A stretch of DNA of 64,000 nucleotides from Typha latifolia (GCA_019914945.1 CM034109.1:8982479-9046478), one strand, 5' to 3'. Positions 29,050-39,734 are shown, counted from the first letter of the stretch. Notes: generated by a model not told the origin, from the letters alone. Numbers and translations are program-made.

Positions 29050-29625
29050 GACGGTGGCGACCGGACTCAACTGCACCTGGTTTGGAGAACGTAATAAATT
29101 AACGATAGTAATTTAATATATTTGATTGTGATGGGGCAGTTGTTCTTCTCCCGTCGCATTGGGTTTAGATTAATAATAAGACGATAAGATCAAAGAAACA
29201 TTAAGGAATACATATACACCGTTGCTTTATCCCTGTCCATTACCCCACACATTGAGTACTGGGACTTACGTACGCTATAGAATTGAATTGGAGAGTTGAC
29301 ACTGTGAAAGATACAAGCTCCACCCAAATCCACACTCAGGTTTGACAAGTAATATTGCAACTAGGTTTGTACATCGGAACTCGCCATGTTTTATTTTTTT
29401 CAATAAGGAAATAGTTCGGAGGGGAATACTGTTTAAGTCTGGTAATAATAATAATAATCTAAAAAATGAACCCTGAATAAATTTCACGGCTTAGTAATTA
29501 TTTATCACAGTAGAAAAGTATAATGTATAAAACATGGAGTCCACAATTCTCTCTATTTACAACGGAAAGCACCAAATAAACAGAGAGAAGTCTTCAGCAA
29601 ACCAATAAACAGAGAGATAATTTTC

Positions 29626-29916
29626 AAATAACACCATGTATTTTAGTAATTTTATGATTAACACCTTGTTTTTAAGATATTTATAACCTGGCCTCTCTCT
29701 CTCTCTTTTTTTCTTATAATTTTCGTATGACATCCTAAACTTAATGTCATGTTGAGGTAAGGGTAGTTTAGGTATTTAAAAGGTTAACTTTAGTATCTTC
29801 TCTTCTAATGCTGTTTGGTTAGAGATTTTTGGTTTAAAATAATGTAGAGTGTCACATGAAAATTATAGTAAAACCAGACTGGGTGAATCATTATATATTA
29901 AGATACAGTGTTATTT
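29626..29916. mobile_element. Fold-back MITE-like element, 291 bp
   Basis: The left end AAATAACACCATGTATTTTA matches the reverse complement of the right end AAATAACACTGTATCTTAAT. The match resumes further in: left CTTATAATTTTCGTATGACA (about 29713-29732) against right CTATAATTTTCATGTGACAC. The inverted arms are thus about 70-110 bp, the left one interrupted by a CT-rich insertion (about 29693-29706). No open frame. I see no clear target-site duplication. Confidence 0.55.
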
Positions 29917-30179
29917 ACAACTTTTTCAAACAAAATTAAGTACTTTAACCTGTTAACGATAAAGCTGAAATAAACAACATTTCCCTGTTAGTGAGAGAGA
30001 TACTTTCGTTATATTAATATGGTCTTATGGTGAAAAAAAAAAAAAAAGTTGATCAACTATTGATACTATTAAATATAATAAAAATGAAGTAGCCGTTACA
30101 TTTTGATCCAAACCATGCATATAGATACACAAAGGCCAAACAAGAAGGCGTGCAGACGATCGGAGGTAGCGAGCGGTCT

Positions 30180-30413
30180 CTAGGGGCTACCGTAGATATT
30201 GGACGAATCCACCGGCTTGCACCTGGCGCCCATAATTATCTTGAACGGCTCCGGTGCTCCTTTCCGACGTCCTTCGTAGCCACCGGCGAGCTTTTTCCTA
30301 TCAGATAGGCAGGAGAAATAGCAGCAGCAAAGCTTCGTCGCGGCACGTGACGTCCGCCTGGCGCACGCCATCGCTAAGCTCGAGATGCCATGGAGGAGAT
30401 ACCCAGTCGCCAT
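30180..30413 (-). CDS. Small cysteine-rich protein, tandem array member 2 (short)
   Basis: Single-exon gene, 77 residues, minus strand. It has the array N-terminus (LLHGISSLAMACARRTSRA) with a Cys-rich stretch (KLCCCYFSC), then the shared core IIMGARCKPVD. The protein stops seven residues later (SSNIYGSP), where member 3 carries SGVIHYD and a Pro-rich tail. It is therefore C-terminally truncated compared with member 3. A TATA run at about 30480-30487 lies about 70 bp upstream of the ATG. No function is known. It may be a functional short paralogue or an early pseudogene. Confidence 0.5.
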   Translation of the reverse strand: MATGYLLHGISSLAMACARRTSRAATKLCCCYFSCLSDRKKLAGGYEGRRKGAPEPFKIIMGARCKPVDSSNIYGSP

Positions 30414-32467
30414 GGCCGTTCTTGAAAAGCTATTAGTTCAAGTGAGATTGTCTTCTTTAAAAAGTGGTGAATATATGAATATATATAGGATATATAGTTT
30501 AATTATTTAGTTGAATAAATAGCACAAATAGTGGTACGAATGAAAGCAATAAAAATATATTGCTGCTTCTCATATTGTTGTTAGTATATATATAGCCTAA
30601 CTAATTAAATTATAGCTTGAGTCGTTCAGCTTGATATAGATTGAGGTTTTAAATTGTCATCTAGGGGTCTACATTGTTTTAAATAATTGCAATATATTCT
30701 TATTTCGTATTGAGTTATTTGAAAGCAATAAAATGATGATTAATTATTGCAATATTTTTCAATTGGATCATACTATAAATCATAGAGATCAGAGAAAAAC
30801 GGATTGGACTTGAATATTCTGGACAATATAATTTCTACTCACGCAAAATGAGTTGACATGCGATTTTGTGATGATGATAATTTGATTTAAATTAAAAGTA
30901 GGATACGCAATTAACTTGGTTCACATATCATAAATGATGATGTAATGGTAAATTACTCGTTAGAGTTGTTCCGGAAATTTCATTTATTTTCCAAAAGTGG
31001 GACCTATTATGGAGTTGCTGTTTGGTAAACATTTTAGTAAGAATATAAAGTAGGATTAATTATATATTAGATTACCGAACTATTGCCTATATATATCTAT
31101 TCATTATTTTTATTTTTTTGGACAAAATATTGACCTACTTAATTACATATTTGTCTTAGAGATAAGAAGATAAAAATATTGATGAAAGGAGTTTAGGCGT
31201 AACTATTGCCGTAAGATCAAAAGTATGTAGGTGGTTAATTTCAAAATTAGCTTTCACTTGTTTTCTATTTTGGGTTCATTTTATTTAGTACTACTCTAAA
31301 CTATACCTAATTTTTACGAGTACTTCCGAAACTTTTCCTTTATTGTAATGTCTCCCTAAATTTTGAATCATAATAAACTGTCAAACGATCATAACAGAAT
31401 ACACACTAATCGAAATTAAATAACTAATACACCTCGTGTAAATATACTGAGTAAAAGAAAGGGAAAACGCTCTCTTCTTCCCTTCTACCTTCAGCCAAGA
31501 GCAAAGAAATTTTTCTTTATCCATGGAGCCCTTCTCTTTCCTTCCTACCAAGCTCTCATATTTTCTCTCGCAAGCTCCTCCTACTTTTCTCTCGGCTCCA
31601 AGCCACCTTGAAAACCAAACTACCCAAGTAACACCTAGCGGAATAAGTTGTCCACTGTGGCGGGTACAGATAACGGGGATGGTGGCGGTACGGCAAAGGT
31701 CGACAGTGGTGAGGAGGGAGTGGAGGATAGGGGCAGCAATGGAGGAAAGTGCTCCGCCGCTCCCACTCTTCAGTTCTCTAGTCCTCTTCCCCCTGTATTT
31801 GTGAAACCAAAATGAACGTGAATAGTAGTAGTTCATGAAATACTTTTAAGATTACTTCCAATCTTTTGGTGGAAGGTAATATGACTTTGATAAAGTGGCT
31901 AACATAAAAAGAAGCTTGAGCAAGGATAACTTTGCTTGGAGAGGGAGAGAGAGAGAGAGAGAGAAAGGAAAGGAAAAAAAATTAAAGAAAAAGAAATTTC
32001 AGTCTTATGTAAACTAAGAACAGACTAACGAAAGGGGAGCTGATAAAATTAAATCTAAAATTTTAGGTAATAAAAAGAATTGAGGTGTAAATTTAATTAA
32101 CCCTTCCTTTTTCAAAGTTTTTTTTTTTTTTTTTTTTGAAATGTTCTTTTTTTCCAAGTTACTAACGCCTTAACGCGTCAACGGGACAGGTGGCCTTCAA
32201 TGCGTGCGCAATGCTCTGCATGTCGTGTGGTCATCGCAAAGGTAACCACAAGGATAGCATCAACCAAAACAGAGCTACCGTTCTATTCCTGAACTGAAGG
32301 CCTCAAATTCTCACAAATTCCTCTTCGCCATGGACTAGAAATTCCTAATTGCGAACCAAGAAACGATTTAACACATAAAATAACAATCCAAATGAATGCA
32401 ACAATAAACTGGAACACAAACCAAAAACACCAAGAAGAACGAGCCAACTTATATACAGATAGATCGA
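30414..32467. other. Spacer between array members 2 and 3
   Basis: About 2.05 kb. It contains the member 2 promoter (TATA about 30480-30487), long AT-rich DNA and a GC-richer island at about 31520-31810 with open frames on both strands but no recognised protein. A GA run lies at about 31939-31963 and a poly-T tract at about 32119-32137. The GC island could be an old gene fragment; I could not identify it. Confidence 0.45.
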
Positions 32468-32839
32468 CTAATGATTCAATTTTTCCAACTGAGCAATGTC
32501 AACCGTGCAATGGGAGAAAGAAGACGGCGGGCTACCACGGAGTGGAGCCCGCGGCTCTGGAAGCGGCCTGCCGTAGCAATCGTAGTGTATGACGCCGGAG
32601 AACTTTAAATGCTTGCACTTCTCCCCCAGGAGTATGTCGTGTTTCCACACTCCATCTGTGTCTAAGTCTTCTTGGTGTCGGAAGCTATCACCATCAGCGG
32701 CGGTGGAGGCGGCCGCCGCCTTTCGTCCGCGGAAGAAGGGGAAAGCTCTCCACCAAAGTCTCTTGGTAGCACGGGAGATATTCTTAGTGCACTTGACGGT
32801 CATGCTCGACATCGTATGGAGGAGATCTACGATCGCCAT
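32468..32839 (-). CDS. Small basic protein, tandem array member 3 (fullest copy)
   Basis: Single-exon gene, 123 residues, minus strand. The N-terminus is MAIVDLLHTMSSMTVKCTKN followed by SRATKRLWWR; a variable acidic/His segment follows, then the conserved core VWKHDILLGEKCKHLKFSGV and IHYDCYGRPLPEP. The core W..xILxGEKCxPLxFSGVIxYDxxG is one I recognise from unnamed plant proteins of about 100-150 residues; no biochemical role is known to me. Of the three array members this one keeps the whole core, so it is the best reference for the ancestral protein. No clear TATA box was found upstream. The N-terminal amphipathic stretch could bind membranes, but that is a guess. Confidence 0.65.
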   Translation of the reverse strand: MAIVDLLHTMSSMTVKCTKNISRATKRLWWRAFPFFRGRKAAAASTAADGDSFRHQEDLDTDGVWKHDILLGEKCKHLKFSGVIHYDCYGRPLPEPRAPLRGSPPSSFSHCTVDIAQLEKLNH

Positions 32840-34512
32840 GGTTGCTATTTAGGCTTTCATGTGGAGTATTCTTGAAGAGAAAGAACTAGGTGTTGAATAA
32901 GGTGGGCTGAGGATGTATTAGGCGTAGGTATTCATTCATGAATGTTCCCTCGAATACAATTGAACAAATGGAAATTGACGAACGGACGGATGGTTTAGTC
33001 TGAGGACCAAGTCATTAAGTAAAATTTTTAAAAGGTTTATCATGCTGCCAGCATTACTCTTTCGTCAGGTAAGGGACCTTTCTGTGCATAGTTTACAAAA
33101 TAGGCGACACCTGACAGATATATGTGTAGAATATGTTTTCTTCCTCAATCTTCTGTGGGCACTGAGCAATGGATTGGGCTACCCGTTGTAATATACATAA
33201 TCGTTTTTTTTTTACTTGGTAATCTCCCATGCACTCCAGAGTTTAACTGTGTTTTCTTTTCCTTTTATTTTAACAACTCCAGCTACACGTTTAATAAAAT
33301 ATGAAAAAATCCCATCCAATACTCCACTATACCTTTTTCTAGTGAGCCGATTTCTACAAGTATAAAGTGCCCTAAGATGGTTTATTAACATCAATCACTA
33401 CCCTAATCAGCAGGCTCAATATTGTTTATCATTTAATTCAAGGCTCGTTTTCCAACTGAGTGCAAGTGACAGTGACAAGAACAACTTGTTCAAGTTGTAG
33501 AACATGTAAGTATTAATGCTGCATCAGAAACATGTTAACTTAACCTAATACAATTCGAGATTGGGTGGGCTAATAGTATGTTTGGATGGAGATAACAAGA
33601 GAACAGAGAGAAGCCCATCCACCATATTATATGTTACTCACAACTGATAAAACAAAACGAATTGTCCCCTGAGATCCGAGTTCAAGAAGGGGCGTATTAT
33701 TTGGGTAATCCAATTGCTTCACTTATTGGTTGCAGACTTTATAATTTAGTCAGAATCCCTAAGGATAAGAGCTTGATGAATGAAGAAAGTAATATAGATA
33801 TGAGTTCTAATAACCGGTCACGATTTCAAACTGTGAAATCTCCTCCCTGTTGGTAGCAGCCTTTGTAGTGAGATGTAATCTTTTAGTTATAACAAAATAA
33901 GCTAGACGGTCTGTAATAGCTAATTGTTGCAGTACATGCTGCTGCTCCCTCATGGACCTAATTGGGTTGAGGTTGAGGTTGAGGTTGAGGTTGGATACTG
34001 ACAATAGTTGAAACGTGACTCCTAGCCTTTATGTAGAACTTGGTTTTGAGACTGTCAATCTACGCTTGCTCATTTAAGCTTATAGTTGAAGTGGATTCTT
34101 ACCATCACAATTGAGTTTCCTATTGAAATGCAGCGGAGAAATGAAAGAAGTGCAGTGCTTCACATATCAAAAAGTCACACTCCGGGTTGTTTCTGGAACT
34201 TCTATTCCATACTTGCAGATCTACTTTTCATCCATTAGTTCTACATTTTGGAAATCTCCATTCAATTTAATCATCTATAAAGCCATTCAAATTGCACAAT
34301 TTCCTGATAATACACCAAGCTCAGATGTAATGGCAAGAATTAAGTAGAAAAGAGCATATTTATCATGAACAGGAAATAATAATTTATCCCATATTATTAG
34401 CAAAACAGAGTTACTAAGTAATCATTTAATCAGAAAAAATAACACAAATATTATACAAAAACCAAGAATTAGTTCAGAAGAAAAAGTACCAATTTTGTTG
34501 GTGCTCTTCTTC
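32840..34512. other. Intergenic
   Basis: About 1.7 kb. It holds the promoter of array member 3, short AT-rich stretches, a hexanucleotide repeat (33963-33992), and at the right the 3' UTR of the beta-propeller gene. Several short frames occur with no similarity to known proteins. Confidence 0.5.
33963..33992. repeat. (TTGAGG)n hexanucleotide repeat
   Basis: About four to five tandem copies of GGTTGA in an otherwise AT-rich intergenic stretch. Confidence 0.8.
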
Positions 34513-35562
34513 TCAAGCACTCTTCTTGTTCATGTTGCTCACCAATTGCCTCATCTGAAACCTCCAGTACAAGAAGTACGCCAATCCCAATCCCAGCAAT
34601 ACAAAACCCCATACCATCTCCCCTTCTCCTTCCCTTCCCCACTCGACCTCTTCAATCCTCCACCTCTTCCCGTTATATTCCTCGCCGTCTGTTCCCGAAC
34701 TACCCTCCTCCGTTTCTGGCGAGACGAGCACGTACGCCTTCTTCCCCTCCCTTATCGCCACTCCTCTCGCCGTCCCCTTTTCAACTGCGGCCTCGTCGTA
34801 CGCCGCCACCTCCGCCCACCCGTCGTCGCTCGTCAGCCACGTGGTCCTCCTCCCTCCGGCCGCCACCGCCGACCCGTCGCTCCGCACCGCGATCGAGTCG
34901 CCGCCGCCGGCTCCGATCGCCGCCTTCGCGGCCCCATCTTCCTCGTCCACCTTAATCACCCTCCCCGTGCTAACCTGCACTGCGAGCAGGAACCCCTTGC
35001 TAACGTGCGCCAGCCCACCCAGTCCGGGTTCGTAGATCGCCGATCTGGAGAGGAGGGAGGGCTTCCCGTCTGTGTCGATCCGCCAGATCCGGTCACCGGC
35101 GGTGACGAACGCATCTCCGGTGGCCCAATCCACCGCGACGCCGCCGGGATCAGCGGATGAGTCGGGAAGGTGGGCGGCAAAGAGGCGGCTGTGGGGGATG
35201 GGGGACCGCAGGTCGTAGGCGGCGAGAGAGGGAGGTTGGGAGAAGGCGACGAGGAGGCGGCGGCGGCGGTCATCTACCGCTACCGCGACGGCAGGGGAGG
35301 AGGCGCCGAGGGATGGATCGGAGACTAGGATTTCGAAGACGCCGGCGTCGGATACGGAGGAGACGGCGGGTAGGAGAAGGGAGCCGACGAGGAAGTGCTG
35401 CGCGGTGGGGTCCCACGCGAGGCCGGAGGGCTGGATGCCACGGCCGGAGAAGGTGATTACGTGGCGGCCGCGGGCGAGGGCGGGGTCAACGAAGAGGGGA
35501 ATGAGGAAAAGGACGAAGGGTAAGGTTATTCCAAGGGGGAATAAATGGGAAGGAGGAGCCAT
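34513..35562 (-). CDS. Membrane-anchored six-bladed beta-propeller (TolB/NHL-like) protein
   Basis: Single-exon gene, 349 residues. The N-terminal hydrophobic segment (about residues 10-30, LPFVLFLIPLFVDPALA) reads as a signal peptide. The body has propeller-type repeats such as GIQPSGLAWDPTAQHFLVGS, GGVAVDWATGDAFVTAG and GLGGLAHVSKGFLLAVQVST. Near the C-terminus there is one strongly hydrophobic helix (about 320-336, MVWGFVLLGLGLAYFLYW) followed by a short basic tail ending in KKSA. This layout fits the plant proteins annotated as calcium-dependent phosphotriesterase or TolB-like superfamily; a lysine-rich end such as this suggests type I topology with possible ER retention (inference). No catalytic residues can be assigned. 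GC content is high (monocot-like), which also produces long antisense frames that are not genes. Confidence 0.85.
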   Translation of the reverse strand: MAPPSHLFPLGITLPFVLFLIPLFVDPALARGRHVITFSGRGIQPSGLAWDPTAQHFLVGSLLLPAVSSVSDAGVFEILVSDPSLGASSPAVAVAVDDRRRRLLVAFSQPPSLAAYDLRSPIPHSRLFAAHLPDSSADPGGVAVDWATGDAFVTAGDRIWRIDTDGKPSLLSRSAIYEPGLGGLAHVSKGFLLAVQVSTGRVIKVDEEDGAAKAAIGAGGGDSIAVRSDGSAVAAGGRRTTWLTSDDGWAEVAAYDEAAVEKGTARGVAIREGKKAYVLVSPETEEGSSGTDGEEYNGKRWRIEEVEWGREGEGEMVWGFVLLGLGLAYFLYWRFQMRQLVSNMNKKSA

Positions 35563-36100
35563 GATTTTGGAATACGGAGCTTCGTCTTTTAGTATCTTCG
35601 GAAAGAGAGGATAGATAGGCAGACGCTTTCGACGGGGAGTCGAGGAGATAAGGAATCTATCTAGTCATGACCGATCGGGAGCTTTACTTTGGACCCGAAT
35701 CCGATAAGCTGTCATCACCTACTACTAGTACTACTGACTACTGAGAAGTGAATTTTGCATCCGACCCGAAATCGAAATATCATACTCATAGTATTCAATT
35801 CAATATCGTCTTCGATGAGCAGAAGATAAAATCCACATCGCACACGTCGAAAACGACGCGAAGTCGCGAAGAACTATCGCGATTGAGGTTCTAGATTCCC
35901 AAAATATCTTCTGCCACGTTGCACATCAACTTATAATATCGTAGCGGCAAGCTTCTTCCCGAACTTTCTCGACTCGATCTTCCTCGGTCTTCTTTTCATC
36001 TTATCCACCCCTCCATCTATTTTTTCCCTTTCCCCCTCCCGATAATATATATATCTGTAAATGTACCCAGATCGTGTTACAATGTCAGATCGCAGCGGCG
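35563..36100. promoter_or_regulatory. Divergent promoter region, propeller gene and J-domain gene
   Basis: The 538 bp between two outward-facing start codons must hold both promoters. Seen here: a perfect heat-shock element (35956-35968) and an AT run TATATATAT (36047-36055) placed about 45-55 bp before the J-domain start codon. The half nearer the propeller gene has no TATA-like site that I can see. Confidence 0.6.
35956..35968 (+). promoter_or_regulatory. Perfect heat-shock element
   Basis: TTCCCGAACTTTC fits TTCnnGAAnnTTC exactly, three alternating units for a heat-shock-factor trimer, with a weaker fourth unit (GAC at 35971) in register. It lies about 90 bp upstream of the TATA run and about 145 bp upstream of the J-domain start codon, a typical place for a functional element. 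Confidence 0.6.
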
Positions 36101-37286
36101 ATGGAGCAGTACTACCAACGGTCCAGATCCTACTACACCGTGCTAGGTGTTAATCCCGAGGCCTCCCCAGGGGAAATCCGCACGGCGTACCGGAAGCTGG
36201 CAATGGTGTGTGCTCTCATCCTTTGTTTCTAATTAGCAAGATAAGATTAGTTAATTAATAATTAATTGGTGGATTACAGAAATGGCATCCGGATAGGAGA
36301 GGAAGAGAGCCGGGGCTCCTGGAAGAAGCCAAGCGTAAATTCCAGCAGATACAAGAGGCTTACCAAGGTAATTATCTTTTTAGCAGTTAGTGATTCGATT
36401 TTATATTTCTTTTTTTCCCCCATAAAATGGGTAAAAGCGAGGGAAAATATTGATGTTCTTGTTTGGGTTGCGGGTGGCAGTGTTGTCGGATGAGAAGAGG
36501 AGGGAATTGTACGACGCGGGATTGTATGATCCAGGGCAGGACGACGAAGATGAGGTTGAGGTACGAAAATTTGATTTTAATAATCTATAATTTACTTCTT
36601 TTCCACAAAAATGGATTAAAAGTTGTATTAATTTTAATTTTAATTTGTTTTGCTCCTCCTCTTCAGGGTTTTCATGACTTCGTTCAGGAAATGCTGTCCC
36701 TCATGGCTGAGGTCAGAAGAGAGGTATTTTTCTCTGATCACTAATATTGTTCATTAATTGTAAGGTTTGTTTAATTGTCTTCCAATTGTCTTATAAGCCC
36801 ATGCACCTCGTGAATTAATTGACTATTTATATTTGGTATCTAATTTTTTAAGACATAATTATACTTAGAGCTCTTTTTATATGTATATATTTTTTCTGAC
36901 TAGTGACTTTATCTTAAAATTGCCCTATAATTTTTTTTTAAGTTTTATTTTCGAGAAGAAAATTAGTTAATATATGTTTTATCTTGACACTCTTTAGTGG
37001 GCGAGAGATTTTCTTAGCATAATAATTCTAAAATGTAATTGTAAAAGATCTGCTTACATGACTAGTTTGGTCGCAGGAGAGAGAGAACAGTCTAGATGAT
37101 CTGCGACGAATGCTCGGCGAAATAGCCGGGAGCTTCGCGCCATCCCAACCGTCCGCTTACTGTTTCAACGGCGGAGGAGCTCCCAGAAACCCGAAGAGGT
37201 TTCGCAACGAGATAGATCCAACGGCCAGTCGAAAATGCCGCGTGCACGTGTCCGGCGTGGAGACGTTCGGGAGCAGCGTTTGCTGA
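36101..37286 (+). CDS. J-domain (DnaJ-like) co-chaperone, short type
   Basis: Five exons: 36101-36205, 36280-36367, 36481-36560, 36667-36723, 37077-37286, giving 179 residues. J-domain proteins stimulate Hsp70 ATPase through the HPD loop. The J-domain occupies about residues 11-80: YYTVLGVNPEASPGEIRTAY, then KWHPDR with H38-P39-D40, then FQQIQEAYQVLSDEKRRELYD. There is no Gly/Phe region or zinc finger, so it is a class C (type III) protein. The rest is a short acidic linker (DPGQDDEDEVEG), a helical stretch (FHDFVQEMLSLMAEVRRE) and a basic C-terminus. It matches small plant proteins usually annotated as DnaJ subfamily B-like. A perfect HSE precedes it, suggesting heat induction. A polyadenylation-like AATAAA lies at 37457-37462. 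Confidence 0.9.
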
Positions 37287-37529
37287 GTAGTACAAAACTA
37301 TAGACTTCTATTTGAGGGGAAAATTCCAAATAGTGAAAAGAGTAGGCGTTCTTCTGTAAAGATGACCACGAGTTGTAAAAATTTCAAAGTAACTCGCTTT
37401 GTTCTTGATATTGTTTCTTTTTTGGCTCACCACAATCTCCCTTTCTCTCTCTATACAATAAAGACAAAATGGGAAGAGTGGTGGGTGTCGTGGTACCAGT
37501 ACTGGCATAAGGGGATCTCCTTGTACGAG
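37287..37529. other. Convergent 3' ends of J-domain and GATA genes
   Basis: Only 243 bp separate the two stop codons. The region contains AATAAA at 37457-37462 on the plus strand, so the two 3' UTRs may overlap. Confidence 0.5.
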
Positions 37530-38257
37530 CTACGCATGGACAAAGAAGCCAGAGGAGAGAGACATCAAGACAAGAGCCGCATTTGCTACCTCTTTCCCAG
37601 CTTTACACTTAGCCTCCATTGCAGCCTTCCTCCCCTGCTGCTGCTGCTTCTTCTTCTTCTCCATTACCAGCAGTAGCATTCTCTTCTGCTTCTCTCTTTG
37701 TCTCCGCTTCAACTCCTCTGTTAACGCCTTAGAATAACAACAAGTCGTCATGCTTCTTCTCTTCTTAGGAGGAATGGGAGTGATCTCATCACCAACTTCT
37801 CCATTGGGTCCTGCTCTTCTCTTCCTCTTCCTGTATTTGATCCCGCATGCGTTGCACAGAGTCTCCCGAACCAAATGAAAGAAAGGATAAGAAACCAATT
37901 AACAATATCAGTAGATTTGGCATGGGTTTTCTAATTGAAACAATAAGGAAATTAATGGAATATTGCTCGAGAGCAGAGGAATACCTTGGGGCCATTTGGG
38001 CCACTTCTCCACAAAGGGGTGGTCGAAGTTCTGCAATCCAAACACACTCTCGAGTTGTCGTGGCCGGATTCCATCTCCATTTCTACAGCTTCTACTACTC
38101 CTTTGGGCGCTTCACCATTGAGACTCCTGGAGTTGGAGAACTTGTTGGCCACCTCCACGCGATTGCAGCCCTCCATTGGCATCCGTTGCTGCATTCTGCA
38201 CCCGTGGCGAGAAACCCAATTGGGAGAAGAGGCGTTTCCAATCGTAGACGATACCAT
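37530..38257 (-). CDS. B-class GATA transcription factor (GATA15/16-like)
   Basis: Two exons on the minus strand: 37985-38257 and 37530-37862, giving 201 residues. One GATA zinc finger of the form C-X2-C-X18-C-X2-C: C72, C75, C94, C97 (CLDCRTSTTPLWRSGPNGPK, then TLCNACGIKYRKRKRR). The intron falls inside the finger between K91 and T92, as in plant B-class genes. A basic, Lys/Gln-rich middle follows (KKKKQQQQ). The C-terminus ends in AALVLMSLSSGFFVHA, which resembles the LLM motif of the GNC/CGA1/GATA15-17 group with the first leucine pair altered to LVLM. These factors act in the nucleus on GATA sites and promote greening and germination programmes. The start at 38257 is the first ATG; a trinucleotide repeat lies directly upstream in the leader. 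Confidence 0.9.
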
Positions 38258-38260
38258 GGT

Positions 38261-38266
38261 AGTAGT

Positions 38267-38301
<35 letters not shown>

Positions 38302-38302
38302 T
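38261..38302. repeat. Trinucleotide repeat (AGT/AGC)n in GATA leader
   Basis: A run of AGT, then AGC, then AGT units directly upstream of the GATA start codon, probably within the 5' leader. It is transcribed as ACT/GCT repeats and would be untranslated with the chosen start. Confidence 0.85.
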
Positions 38303-39703
38303 GAAGTGGGCCAGAGAGGTGCGCAGAGGAGAGAGCTCGAGATAGGGGGGCTGAGAAGGACCTTTATGTTAGAATCGTGTTGCTTTTTTCGCTTTTTTCG
38401 CACACGTGCCAACTAGGGGCGGGGTAACCCCGTTACGTTTCTTATGCTGCGGCCGTTTCCGGTCACCTCCGGTGATAATAATGAGTATTAGAGCCATGGA
38501 GCTGCTTTATTGGAACTATAGAACTAATATTTGCCACCTTCTTTGTATTATCTACTACGGAGAATTATATAGAACTATTATTAATTTTTTACATGAATCC
38601 TCTTATTTATGTTTATAATATATTAACTTTTTAACTATTAAAATTTCTGAAATATTCTTTTGTTTACTTATTTATTAGATTTCTTGTTAAATAAATATCA
38701 CGTAATTAATTTTTTAAGTCCTTCGAAAACCAATTTACTCTTAAAAAACTAGAAAAGAAAAGAGACAAAAAAAAAATAATATGTTTAAAAAAAAGTCGCC
38801 ATTAACGTACTATCTTATTTGAATAAAAAATAGTGGATAAAGAGTAGTCTTATTTTGTCTTATGTTTAGTTGAGAGGGAATGACAAACACTGCAATGATA
38901 ATACTAGATAAAAGATAAATGAACTAACTTTTCTTAAAATTTAACAAAATGCCTTCAAAAGTAAGAGAAAGATGAAGCTGTGATGGTATTTTAGACTTTT
39001 AGCTAATCATCCTTATTTATTTGATCCCTCATCAGGTATAGGACCCAAGGCATTAGACTAATTCTACTTCATCTTTATTTTTATTTTTTTGGAACAAAGA
39101 ATATCACTAGGAATGGGCTCTTTTGGGGAGTTTTTGCAGGACTTTTTTATTGGGAAAATTAATGAGGTTAAAATAGTAAAATTAATGTACAAAACGACAA
39201 AGACGATTATTTTGTTGTAGTGCTCAATCCTTGTGATCTTGTCGCCTTTCGATGCATGACCAAGTTGGCTAAAGTTAACAGTCCCCAGCGCTTATTGCCA
39301 CAGTTGCTCCTTTCTTATGTGCTGAGGTAGACACAAAGGAAAGCAGACCGAGTATTTGTCGAAATGCCTTCAAGAATAAAACCATAACATTCATGTTTTC
39401 TAAGCATAGACGACCAGAAATAACCCAACGAGTGCTCAATCTGGCATCAAAGCTTGTCAATTGTCACTCGTTACTCATCTAGGAAGACCTGATATATAGC
39501 CAAGTAGGTCATTTGGTATGTCTTATTTTTGTGACTAGTGCATCTATCTCTCTTTGTTTCAGGCAAATGGAGGAATTCTCTGGCGTCTAGTCCAATGATT
39601 TTGATAGAGAAATGAGAATACATATAGAAGAGATACTGCCAAAAAAGACCTGAAAGCCCGGAGAGAAATGGCCCCTGATAGAATCAATGGAATGACACAA
39701 TGG

Positions 39704-39734
<31 letters not shown>

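Larger units (their letters stand above)
28969..30179. other. Spacer between array members 1 and 2
   Basis: About 1.2 kb containing the TATA-like promoter of member 1 (29034-29049) and a fold-back element (29626-29916). A short ATA/ATT run lies near 29444-29457. No other gene is seen. Confidence 0.5.

Noticed and set aside
34495..35456. Long plus-strand frames rich in Arg, Pro and Gly opposite the propeller gene
   Set aside because: They are antisense frames in a high-GC exon; composition is unlike protein and no family matches, while the minus-strand frame has a signal peptide, repeats and a membrane anchor.
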